Assembly (NCBI RefSeq): GCF_025506335.1
Contig: NZ_JANZYO010000002.1
Location: 172,221 to 236,220, forward strand
Direction of reading: 5' to 3'
DNA: 64,000 bases
From: Mumia quercus
GTDB taxonomy: Bacteria; Actinomycetota; Actinomycetes; Propionibacteriales; Nocardioidaceae
The position numbers were made by a program, and so were the translations under genes. Position 1 is the stretch's first letter; the number at the start of each line of letters is the position of its first letter. The notes under the pieces are model-generated. The model saw only the letters and a list, made by a program, of their open reading frames with translations, searched no databases and was not told the DNA's origin. Positions 34,965 through 42,501 of this stretch are shown piece after piece.

Positions 34965-35746
34965 CCGGCCACCCCGTTGTCGAGGAGCTGCGCGCGCACC
35001 TTCTCGGACGCGTCGTCACCGATGAGCTGGGCGACCTGGGCCCAGACCTTGTCGACCTCGGGGCTGAAGATCAGAGCGCGGTTGCGCGCGTCGCGCGCGG
35101 GCAGGTCGGTGTCGGCGACGTCGGCGACGACCTCCGCGGGCACGCCTCCGTCCAGCAGGCCCAGCCAGTGGTCGAGGTAGGTGGTGACCGCGCTCTCGAT
35201 GGCCACGAACGCATCGGTGTCGGCCCGGTTGACCAGCATCCACGGCGACATCATCGCGTTCTGGCGCGGGCCGATCTCGGCCTTGGTGAGTCCCTCCCAG
35301 GTCTGGACGTCCTCGAACGTCGGCGTGAGCGGCTCGTACGCCCAGTCGAGGTACGGGAGGTGGGTGCCGAGGTCGGCCCGCGGGATCAGGTCGAGGTGGA
35401 AGGCGAACGTGCCGTGGCCCTGCACCGAGTCGAGCGTGAAGTGCGGGATCGGCAGGCCCTCGCGGGTGAAGGCGAAGACCATGTGGCTGTCCAGGCCGAT
35501 CATGGCGACGGTCAGGCCGACGTACACGAGCTTGGCGACCGGCTCGTCCTCGCTCGCTGCGGCGAAGACACGGACCTCACCGACCGGGTCCGGGGACATG
35601 GGCGAGGTCAGGATCTGCGCCGGGCCACCGCCCTCCCCCGTGACCTCGACCAGACCGCGCTCGGCGACGACGCGCTCCCAGGCGCGCTGGCACAGACCGT
35701 GCGGCAGGCTCAGGCTCTCAGGCGCGACGGACTCGGTGGTGCTCAT
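34961..35746 (-). CDS. RCCR/bilin-reductase-superfamily-like protein 2 (divergent)
   Basis: 261 residues. Shares with the two other copies the order P-H (101-102, IPHFTLDSVQGHGTFAFHLDL), IPRADLGTHLPYLDWAYEPL (121-140), MMSPWMLVN and a C-terminal ARDARNRALIFSPEV helix, but is otherwise far diverged. Its N-terminal half reads EVRVFAAASEDEPVAKLVYVG. The ferredoxin-dependent bilin reductase fold is likely. It lies directly after the Rieske gene with an ATGA overlap, so the two are probably made together. A second substrate, a second reduction or a non-catalytic subunit are all possible. Confidence 0.55.
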   Translation of the reverse strand: MSTTESVAPESLSLPHGLCQRAWERVVAERGLVEVTGEGGGPAQILTSPMSPDPVGEVRVFAAASEDEPVAKLVYVGLTVAMIGLDSHMVFAFTREGLPIPHFTLDSVQGHGTFAFHLDLIPRADLGTHLPYLDWAYEPLTPTFEDVQTWEGLTKAEIGPRQNAMMSPWMLVNRADTDAFVAIESAVTTYLDHWLGLLDGGVPAEVVADVADTDLPARDARNRALIFSPEVDKVWAQVAQLIGDDASEKVRAQLLDNGVAG

Positions 35747-36966
35747 GCGGGGACCTCTTCCTCACGGGTCTTCTCGGGCATGCTGTCGGTGCGGGGCAGG
35801 TCGCCACGCTCCTCGCGCTCGGTCTGCTTGCCGAGCAGCTCCTTGCTGCGGACCTCCTTGAAGTTCCACGCCGACGCGAGCTCGGGAACCTCCTTGCGGG
35901 TCGGCGACGGGATCACGCGAGCCTCGACGCGGGCAGGGCCCTCACCCACGATCGTGTTGCCCTCGACCGACCAGCCGGCGTCGATGAGCTCCTGGCGGCG
36001 ACGGCGGTAGAGCACCGCGTTGTAGTCGCTCTTGACGTGGAGCTCGGACGACAGGTCGAACGGGAGCAGCTCGGGGCGGACGGCGTCGACGATCACCTGG
36101 TCCTCACGGAGCACCTTGAAGACACGGCGCAGCGCGTCGCGGTCTGCCCACTTCCCCTTGAAGAACGTGCGCAGCGCGACGAACTTGACGAGGGTGGTCT
36201 CCTCGTCGATCGGGATGTTGACGTCGAAGATCTTCATCGCGCCCATCGGGGTGCCGACCTCGAGCTGGATCATGTTGGGCAGGTACCACGTCGTGGAGAC
36301 GGGCACGGGCGGGCGGTTCTTGAGGTCCTGCTTGTTGGGGTTGATCAGGCCCCACATGCCCTTGGAGCGCGGCGGGTTGAGCTCCACGGACACCTTGCAG
36401 TGCCAGGGCGACTCCTCGATCTTGAGGTCGGGGACCTCCGGCTTCTCGCGGTTGCCGAAGACGCCGCCGTGCACGAACGGCGTGTGCGCGACGTCGACGC
36501 CGTTCTCGAGGATGCGCTCGTAGTTGGACTTCCAGAGGAACTCACCGCGCACCGCACGGTACGTCTCGGTGTCGTCGATCGCCGACCAGTCAGGGATCGG
36601 GGGGCGCTCCGACTCGGGGATGTCTCCCATGAAGACCCACACGAAGCCGTACTTCTCCTGGACCGGGTAGGAGTCGACGCGCGCCTTGCGCGGAATGCCC
36701 CGCTCCGGGTGCGCCGGGATCTTGCGCACGGCGCCGTCGGGCTCGTACTCCCAGCCGTGGTACGGGCAGACGATGCAGTCGTCCTTGATCTCGCCGCCCG
36801 ACAGCGCCGCACCGCGATGCACGCAGAGGTCGGACAGGCAGACGATCGAGTTGTCGCTGGTCTTGCGGTACAGCACGAGCTGCTGCCCGAGTAGCTTGAC
36901 CTTCTTCGGCTTGCCGGCGACGACGTCGTCGATGAACTCGACGGCATACCAGAAGTTCTTGAACAT
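35743..36966 (-). CDS. Rieske non-heme iron oxygenase, PAO/VanA-like
   Basis: 407 residues, ATG with AAGGAG 5 nt upstream. The Rieske [2Fe-2S] site is C48-x-H50 (CVHRG) and C67-x2-H70 (CPYHGW). The mononuclear iron site is ENGVDVAHTPFVH with D158, H161 and H166. The LENxxDxxHxxFxH arrangement is the one of the single-component-type oxygenases that include pheophorbide a oxygenase (PAO), Tic55 and vanillate demethylase. The C-terminal CxxC and membrane anchor of plant PAO are absent. It should insert oxygen into a ring compound using electrons from a separate reductase, none of which is encoded nearby. Confidence 0.85.
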   Translation of the reverse strand: MFKNFWYAVEFIDDVVAGKPKKVKLLGQQLVLYRKTSDNSIVCLSDLCVHRGAALSGGEIKDDCIVCPYHGWEYEPDGAVRKIPAHPERGIPRKARVDSYPVQEKYGFVWVFMGDIPESERPPIPDWSAIDDTETYRAVRGEFLWKSNYERILENGVDVAHTPFVHGGVFGNREKPEVPDLKIEESPWHCKVSVELNPPRSKGMWGLINPNKQDLKNRPPVPVSTTWYLPNMIQLEVGTPMGAMKIFDVNIPIDEETTLVKFVALRTFFKGKWADRDALRRVFKVLREDQVIVDAVRPELLPFDLSSELHVKSDYNAVLYRRRRQELIDAGWSVEGNTIVGEGPARVEARVIPSPTRKEVPELASAWNFKEVRSKELLGKQTEREERGDLPRTDSMPEKTREEEVPA

Positions 36967-36977
36967 CGGATCTCCTT

Positions 36978-37991
36978 CTAGCGTCGCCGGATGTCGGCGA
37001 TCTCCGGGCGGGGCTGCTCGGCCAGCAGCTCCAGGTCGTTCTTGGCCTCGACGTCCCCGCGCACGGTGGCGCGGAAGAACGACGTGACGGCGGCGGCGAG
37101 CGCCTCGCGCAGGGCGGCGACGTCGCCGGTCGGCGGGTCCTCGAGGAACCCGCGCGCGGTCGTGGGGTCGTCCGGGTGGACGGCCAGCATGTGGGTGGCG
37201 GCCTCGATCACGACGAGCCACGCCTCGGTGGTCGCCGGCAGGGCACGTTCCCAGGTCGCCGTGACAGGGTCGTGCTCCGGCGCGCCCGGGTCCTCGCCGT
37301 ACCGGACGGCGCTCGCGGCGACGACGCCGTCGGCCGTCCCGGCCAGCAGCATCACGGGCGCCTGGGCCGGCGACGGCAGCAGGGTGCTCGGGGGGTGGCC
37401 GAGCATCTGCGACGCCATCGTGTGCGCGGCGTACGTGGCGACGGCCCGCACCTCCGGGAACCACTGCGGGCTCGCGGACTGGAGCGCGACCGTCCCGCCG
37501 GCCGAGTGGCCGAAGAGGCCGACCGAGCCGGTGTCGAGGAGCCCTGCCAGCGGGCCGTCCTCCCCGAGCGCGGTGACGGCGTCGAGCACCGGGCGCAGCG
37601 CCTGGGTGGTCGGACCGGTGCCGTAGGTCTCGGGTCCGACCACCGCGAGGTCGACGCCAGGGCTGAGCCCGTAGTCGCCGGGGCCGTGCTCGCTGGGCGG
37701 GAACAGCTCGGCCACCCAGTCGTACGTGACCGCGACGAACCCGGCCTCGACGAGATGCACCGCGAGCCACGCGTACGCGTCGCTGCTGACGTTGACGCCT
37801 GGGAGGACGACCGCCAGCGGGTACGGCGCGCGCTCGGGGGCGGCCGGGAGCCGACCGCTCATCCGCTCGGCCGTCGTCGACGCCGCCCGCGCCGGGTAGC
37901 GCACGGTGACGTGCGCGGTGTCGTACGGGGCGGCGGCGCCCGGGACCCGCACCGCGGTCCGGAGCGCACGGACGAGGACGGGCTGGCTCAT
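36978..37991 (-). CDS. Alpha/beta-hydrolase, chlorophyllase/PAF-acetylhydrolase-like
   Basis: 337 residues. YPLAVVLPGVNVSSDAYAWL (57-76) provides the oxyanion-hole strand and GLFGHSAGGTVAL the nucleophile Ser163. A late His is seen in AATHMLAVHPDD. The N-terminal arrangement (PYPLAVVLPG-N-SS-AY-WLA-HLVEAGFVAVTYDW) resembles chlorophyllase and cutinase-like hydrolases, which split ester bonds of hydrophobic alcohols. In chlorophyll breakdown this would remove phytol. ATG overlaps the RCCR3 stop and the Rieske gene follows after 11 bp. Confidence 0.75.
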   Translation of the reverse strand: MSQPVLVRALRTAVRVPGAAAPYDTAHVTVRYPARAASTTAERMSGRLPAAPERAPYPLAVVLPGVNVSSDAYAWLAVHLVEAGFVAVTYDWVAELFPPSEHGPGDYGLSPGVDLAVVGPETYGTGPTTQALRPVLDAVTALGEDGPLAGLLDTGSVGLFGHSAGGTVALQSASPQWFPEVRAVATYAAHTMASQMLGHPPSTLLPSPAQAPVMLLAGTADGVVAASAVRYGEDPGAPEHDPVTATWERALPATTEAWLVVIEAATHMLAVHPDDPTTARGFLEDPPTGDVAALREALAAAVTSFFRATVRGDVEAKNDLELLAEQPRPEIADIRRR

Positions 37992-38812
37992 CGCGTCGGG
38001 TGTGCCTCGTGATCGAGGGCGCGCGGGAGGACGCGGTCGCCGCCCCACAGGGCGCGAACGAGCCGGTCGGTCGTCTCGGCGCCGAAGTAGCGCTCGCCCA
38101 TGACGTTGGCGGGATCGCGCTCGGCGATGTTGCGGCGGATCGCCTCGTCGTCGGCGGTGAGCGTGGCGCGCTCGGCGACCGGGACGGCCTCGGCCGCGTC
38201 GACCCAGCCGAGCCAGCGGTCGAGGTGCTCCTCGGCGACCTCGGTGACCAGTGCCGTCATCGCCTCGTCGGCGGGTGCCATGTGGCAGAACGCCGTCGGC
38301 GAGAGGCCCGCCCGGACGAAGGCGGAGCGGCTGATGAACGGCTCGAGCGAGCTGTCGTTCTGGAGCTGCTCCCACCGCGCGTTGACGGGCTCGTAGTAGC
38401 GGTCGAAGGAGTCGACGTCGGTGACGAGGTAGCTGCGCGGGACCGAGTCGAGGAAGAACCAGCCCTGCGGGAAGCAGCCGAGCGCCATCCCGAAGTGCGG
38501 CACCTTCACCTGCGGGCCGAGCCAGATCGTGAGGTGCACGTTGCAGAAGCCGGCGGCGGCGTTCTCCATGTGCGAGTGGACCATCCAGTCGATCTCCGGG
38601 CCGGCGTACGTCCGGACACGACCCTTGGCGCCGGTGTCGCCGGCGAAGTCCTCGAGAGCCTCCGACGACGGGTCGCGCTCGACGTCGAAGCGGTCCATGA
38701 CGCGGTCCTTCAGGCGCTCGACGAGTGCCAACCAGGCCTGGAACGTCTCGGTGACGTCGGTCGGACCCGACTCGTCGAGATGCTCCTGGACGAACTTCAG
38801 ACTCTGGCTCAC
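37988..38812 (-). CDS. Red chlorophyll catabolite reductase (RCCR)-like protein 3
   Basis: 274 residues from the GTG at 38812, which has AGGAG 7 nt upstream; a GTG at 38848 would add 12 residues. Best RCCR pattern of the three: IWLGPQVKVPHFGMALG (PH at 105-106), LDSVPRSYLVTDVDSFDRYYEP (122-142), ISRSAFVRAGLSPTAF (160-175), DRWLGWVDAAEAV, then ADDEAIRRNIAERDP (220-234) and RYFGAETTDRLVRAL. Plant RCCR shows the same order of F-VR-SPT, a catalytic-region D-x-x-(I/L)-R and FG-E-ADRV. First gene of the eight-gene operon; promoter with site E lies just upstream. Confidence 0.7.
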   Translation of the reverse strand: MSQSLKFVQEHLDESGPTDVTETFQAWLALVERLKDRVMDRFDVERDPSSEALEDFAGDTGAKGRVRTYAGPEIDWMVHSHMENAAAGFCNVHLTIWLGPQVKVPHFGMALGCFPQGWFFLDSVPRSYLVTDVDSFDRYYEPVNARWEQLQNDSSLEPFISRSAFVRAGLSPTAFCHMAPADEAMTALVTEVAEEHLDRWLGWVDAAEAVPVAERATLTADDEAIRRNIAERDPANVMGERYFGAETTDRLVRALWGGDRVLPRALDHEAHPTR

Positions 38813-38861
38813 TTGCAGGCTCCTCACCGGTAGTGCGACGTGGCTCACGTTCGAGTGAGAC

Positions 38862-38876
38862 TATATATGATCTATA
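38862..38876. promoter_or_regulatory. AT-rich operator E at the promoter of the RCCR/Rieske operon
   Basis: TATATATGATCTATA. Its ATATATGATCT matches 10 of 11 bases of the reverse strand of site C (53152-53162). A minus-strand TATAGT -10 candidate falls inside it, about 11 nt before the upstream GTG. Confidence 0.6.
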
Positions 38877-38879
38877 CCG

Positions 38880-38902
38880 TGTCCGGACAGGGTTCCGGAC
38901 AG
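38880..38902. promoter_or_regulatory. Paired TCCGGACAG repeats upstream of the RCCR/Rieske operon
   Basis: TGTCCGGACA (38880-38889) is a perfect 10-bp palindrome. TCCGGACAG occurs at 38882 and 38894, exactly 12 bp apart. Placed directly upstream of site E, so this may be a second regulator's site. The remaining bases to 38973 show nothing. Confidence 0.5.
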
Positions 38903-38973
38903 AATCTTGGCCTCGTTCGCCGCCGTTTCGGGCGGCATGTCCAGAGCCGTAACCGAAACTTGATGACAGCTCG

Positions 38974-40428
38974 TCAGATCGGGTACGCGGTCGCGCCCAG
39001 GCCGGCGCCGCCCGCCCGGAACGCCGCCGGCGCGTGGACGACGCAGGTCTGCACGTGCTCGAGGATCCCCTCGTCGCCGTACTCGCGCCCCCACCCCGAA
39101 CGCTTCACTCCACCGAAGGGGGCCCGCAGGGACATGCCCGTCCGGTTGTGCGTGTTCACGAAGGTGAAGCCCGCATCGAGCCGCGCGGCGAGAGCGAAGG
39201 CACGCTCCTCGTCCACCGACCACACCGACGCGCCGAGCCCGAGCTCGCCGGCGTTGGCCCGCACGACCGCCTCGTCCTCGGTGTCGAAGGAGAGCACGGG
39301 CAGGGTCGGGCCGAACTGCTCGTCGGCGACGACCGCGTCGGTGTCCGAGGCGCCGAGGACCAGCGTCGGCAGCACGAAGTAGCCGTCGGACAGCGTCGTC
39401 CCCGGATCCACCGTGCCGACGGGGACGACCTCGGCTCCCGCGGCACCTGCCGCGTCGACCAGGTCGCGGACCCGCTGCGCGGAGGCGGCGCTCACCACCG
39501 GCCCCATCGTGACGCCGGCGGACAGCGGGTCGCCGACGCGCAGCACCCGCTCGGCGGCCGCGCGCAGACCGGCGACCACCTCGTCGTAGCGCGACCGGTG
39601 GACGTACAAGCGCTTGGCCGCCATGCACACCTGCCCGCTCGTCGCGAAGGACGCCATCAGCAGGCGCTCGGCGACAGCGTCGTCGAAGGCCGCGTCGGCG
39701 AGCAGGATCGCGGGGTCGTTGCCCCCGAGCTCCAGCAGCGACGGCGTCAGCGCCCCGGCGGCCGTACGCGCGATCGCCCGACCGGCGACGTCGCCGCCGG
39801 TGAATGCGACACGGTCGACGTCGGGGTGGCCGACGAGCGCCGTCGCGGTCTCGGCGTCGCCGTGGACCACCTGGAGGAGGCCCTCGGGCAGCACCGTGGC
39901 GAGGGTGGCGACGACCTCGCCCACCGCGAACGGCGCCAGCGGGGACGGCTTCACGACGACGGCGTTGCCCGCCACCAGCGCCGGTGCGACCTTCAGCATC
40001 GCGAGGATGACCGGCGCGTTCCAGGGGGTCACCGCGGCGACCACCCCGTACGGGCGGTGGCGCATCAGCAGCCGGCCCTGGGCGTCGTCGATCTCGCGGT
40101 CGACGAGCAGCTCCTCCGCCCGGCCGGCGACCCAGCGCATCGCTGTGACGGCGAAGCCGGCCTCGCCCCGGCAGTCGGCCAGCGGCTTGCCCGTCTCGCG
40201 GGCCATCAGCTCGGCGACGGCGTCGAGCCGCGGCTCGAGGAGGTCGGCGGCCGCGCGCAGGGCAGCCGCCCGCTCCGCGACGGCGACCTCGCGCCACGCG
40301 CGCTGCGCGGACCGCGCCCGCCCGACCGCGGCGTCGACGGCCGACGGGTCGTCGAACACCACCTCCCCGACCACCTCGCTCGTACGGGCGGGGTTCTCCC
40401 GGCGCGCGCCGGCGGCCGTGACGGTCAC
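38974..40428 (-). CDS. NAD(P)-dependent aldehyde dehydrogenase
   Basis: 484 residues, GTG start 4 bp after the monooxygenase stop. PYGVVAAVTPWNAPV gives the cofactor strand, LLELGGNDPAI the general-base glutamate, SFATSGQVCMAAKR the catalytic cysteine, and EQFGPTLPVL and NTHNRTGMSLRAPFGGVKRSG the C-terminal motifs. Oxidises an aldehyde to the acid. Last gene of a six-gene overlapped operon with a second aldehyde dehydrogenase, two flavin oxygenases and a lyase. Confidence 0.9.
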   Translation of the reverse strand: MTVTAAGARRENPARTSEVVGEVVFDDPSAVDAAVGRARSAQRAWREVAVAERAAALRAAADLLEPRLDAVAELMARETGKPLADCRGEAGFAVTAMRWVAGRAEELLVDREIDDAQGRLLMRHRPYGVVAAVTPWNAPVILAMLKVAPALVAGNAVVVKPSPLAPFAVGEVVATLATVLPEGLLQVVHGDAETATALVGHPDVDRVAFTGGDVAGRAIARTAAGALTPSLLELGGNDPAILLADAAFDDAVAERLLMASFATSGQVCMAAKRLYVHRSRYDEVVAGLRAAAERVLRVGDPLSAGVTMGPVVSAASAQRVRDLVDAAGAAGAEVVPVGTVDPGTTLSDGYFVLPTLVLGASDTDAVVADEQFGPTLPVLSFDTEDEAVVRANAGELGLGASVWSVDEERAFALAARLDAGFTFVNTHNRTGMSLRAPFGGVKRSGWGREYGDEGILEHVQTCVVHAPAAFRAGGAGLGATAYPI

Positions 40429-40432
40429 CGCG

Positions 40433-41617
40433 TCACCCCGCCGGCTCGAGGGGCCGCAGCGAGTCGATCATCGACGTCCGACGCAGGTACGCCCGCGACG
40501 CGGCCGGGTCGGCGGCCAGCGCCCGCAGCTCGGCGTGGTGCGCGGCGCGCGCAGCCGGGTCCTGCTCACGCAGCTGCTTCCAGTTGTCGTGGGTGACCGT
40601 GCGGACGTACGAGAGCGCGACGTCGCGACGCCCTTCGACGACCGTGTCGAGAGCTGCCAGGTCGGCCTCGCCCGTGAGGACGTCGGCCAGCGCGCGTGCG
40701 GTGAGGACGGCGTCGTGGATCCCGCTGTTCATGCCCATCCCGCCGAGCGGGTTGTTGACGTGGGCGGCGTCGCCGACGAGCAGCACACGGCCGGTGCGGA
40801 AGCGCTCGGCCACCCGCTGGTGCACGTGGTAGAGCGACGCGTGCAGCAGCTGCCACGGCCGGCCGAGATCGGCGACGCCGCGCAGCCGCTCCTGCACGCG
40901 CTCCGCGTCGACCTCCACCTCTGCCGGGCTGTTCGGGTCGGTCGGGAAGAGGATCCGCCAGTGCTCCGGCGTCTTGAGCAGCACGAGCCACTCGTGCGGG
41001 TCGAAGACGTAGTTGACGTCGGCGATCCCCGGCAGCACGCTCGCGAGGTCCTCCGTCGTCGACGCGACGAGGAAGCGCTCGGGGTAGGTGATCCCCTCGA
41101 ACGCAGCACCCGTGCTCTTGCGCACGACCGAGCTCGCACCGTCGGCGCCGACCACCCAGTCGGCGCTCCAGGAACGCCCGCTCGCCGTGGTGACGGTGAC
41201 GCGGTCGTCGGCCTGCTCGACCGACGTGGCCGCCTCGCCGAACTCGACGACGCACCCGTCGTGCCGGAGCAGCCGGTCGAGGAGGATCGGCGTCAGCTTG
41301 CTCTGCTCGCACTGCACCCGGAACGGGTACGGGGTGTCCTCGGACAAGATGCCGAGGTCGAGCTCGGCCACGGGACCGCTCTCGCGGTCGCGGTACTGGA
41401 AGGCCTGGGAGACGATCCCGCGCTCGATCAGCTCGTCGAGGACGCCGAGCTCGGCGAGCATCTCCAGCGTCGGCGGGTGGTACGTGCTCGCGCGCGACTC
41501 CGAGGAGAGCGACTCCCCCGCCTCGAGCACGGTCACCGCATGGCCGGACCGCGCCAGTACCAGCGCCGTAGTGAGGCCGACCGGGCCCGCTCCCACGACC
41601 AGGATCTCGTTCGTCAC
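40433..41617 (-). CDS. FAD-dependent monooxygenase (class A, PHBH/UbiH type)
   Basis: 394 residues from a GTG with AGGAGG 8 nt upstream. GAGPVG (9-14) binds FAD, DWVVGADGASSVVRKS carries the DG motif and VGDAAHVNNPLGGMGMNSG the GD motif. It hydroxylates an activated ring using NAD(P)H and oxygen. Relatives include 6-hydroxynicotinate and resorcinol-type hydroxylases; the substrate here cannot be read. GTGA overlap with the upstream lyase gene. Confidence 0.88.
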   Translation of the reverse strand: MTNEILVVGAGPVGLTTALVLARSGHAVTVLEAGESLSSESRASTYHPPTLEMLAELGVLDELIERGIVSQAFQYRDRESGPVAELDLGILSEDTPYPFRVQCEQSKLTPILLDRLLRHDGCVVEFGEAATSVEQADDRVTVTTASGRSWSADWVVGADGASSVVRKSTGAAFEGITYPERFLVASTTEDLASVLPGIADVNYVFDPHEWLVLLKTPEHWRILFPTDPNSPAEVEVDAERVQERLRGVADLGRPWQLLHASLYHVHQRVAERFRTGRVLLVGDAAHVNNPLGGMGMNSGIHDAVLTARALADVLTGEADLAALDTVVEGRRDVALSYVRTVTHDNWKQLREQDPAARAAHHAELRALAADPAASRAYLRRTSMIDSLRPLEPAG

Positions 41618-42501
41618 TGTGCTGCCTCCTCGGCGTACGCCGCCTCCAGGACGAGCTGGTCCCCCAGCCCGACGAGTGCGGTCAGGTCGTCCCACGCCAT
41701 CCGTGAGACGTCACCGGCGTGGCCGGTGCGGGCGATCGCCGCGTACGTGTCCGCGGCCGCACGAGCGGCGGCCAGCAGCGCGGAGACCGGGTGGATCACG
41801 AGGCGGACGCCGAGCGCGGCGAGGGTCTCGTCGTCGGGCCCCTCCACGGAGCCGGCCGCCTCCGAACGGTTCATGACCAGCGGCACCGCGCCACCGAGCA
41901 CCGAGGAGACCTCGGCCAGCTCCGGCACGCCGGCGCCCTCGACGAAGACCGCGTCGGCCCCGGCCGCGACGAACGCACGCGCGCGCGCGACCACTTCGTC
42001 CAGCCCTTCGACGGACAGCGCGTCCGTCCGCGCGACGATCACGACGTCGGTCCCGGCCTCCACGGCAGCACGGACCCGACCGGCGGCCTCGGCGACCCCC
42101 ACCACGGCCTTGCCGGTCATGTGACCGCACCGCTTGGGCGCCACCTGGTCCTCCAGGTGCAGACCGGCGACGCCCGCCGCGGCGTACGCACGCGTCGTGT
42201 GCCGTGCCTGCAGCGCGTTGCCATAGCCGGTGTCGGCGTCGGCGAGCAGCGGGACGCCGTCGAGCGCCGGCACGACCTCGCGAGCGCGGGCGGCGATCTG
42301 GCTGCCGTGGACGAAGCCGAGGTCGGGAAGGCCGAGCCCGACCGCCGACGCGACCGCGCCGGACAGGCACGCCGCGCGGGCGCCGGACACGACCGCGAGC
42401 CGCGCGGTCACCGCGTCGTACACCCCTGGGAGGTGGACGACCTCGTCACCGGCGAGGAGCGTGCGCAGCGCAGCGGCAGGAGTCGAGGCTGACCCCGTCA
42501 T
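41614..42501 (-). CDS. Isocitrate lyase/PEP mutase-family C-C lyase (2-methylisocitrate/2,3-dimethylmalate lyase-like)
   Basis: 295 residues. VVHLPGVYDAVTARLAVVSG, PLLADADTGYGNA (metal aspartates), GLHLEDQVAPKRCGHMTGK (catalytic K-R-C-G-H) and VIVARTDAL are all present. The retained KxCGH cysteine marks a C-C lyase rather than a phosphonomutase. Relatives split 2-methylisocitrate, oxaloacetate or 2,3-dimethylmalate. A substituted malate made from a substituted maleate would be a fitting substrate in this neighbourhood (inference). Confidence 0.85.
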   Translation of the reverse strand: MTGSASTPAAALRTLLAGDEVVHLPGVYDAVTARLAVVSGARAACLSGAVASAVGLGLPDLGFVHGSQIAARAREVVPALDGVPLLADADTGYGNALQARHTTRAYAAAGVAGLHLEDQVAPKRCGHMTGKAVVGVAEAAGRVRAAVEAGTDVVIVARTDALSVEGLDEVVARARAFVAAGADAVFVEGAGVPELAEVSSVLGGAVPLVMNRSEAAGSVEGPDDETLAALGVRLVIHPVSALLAAARAAADTYAAIARTGHAGDVSRMAWDDLTALVGLGDQLVLEAAYAEEAAQ

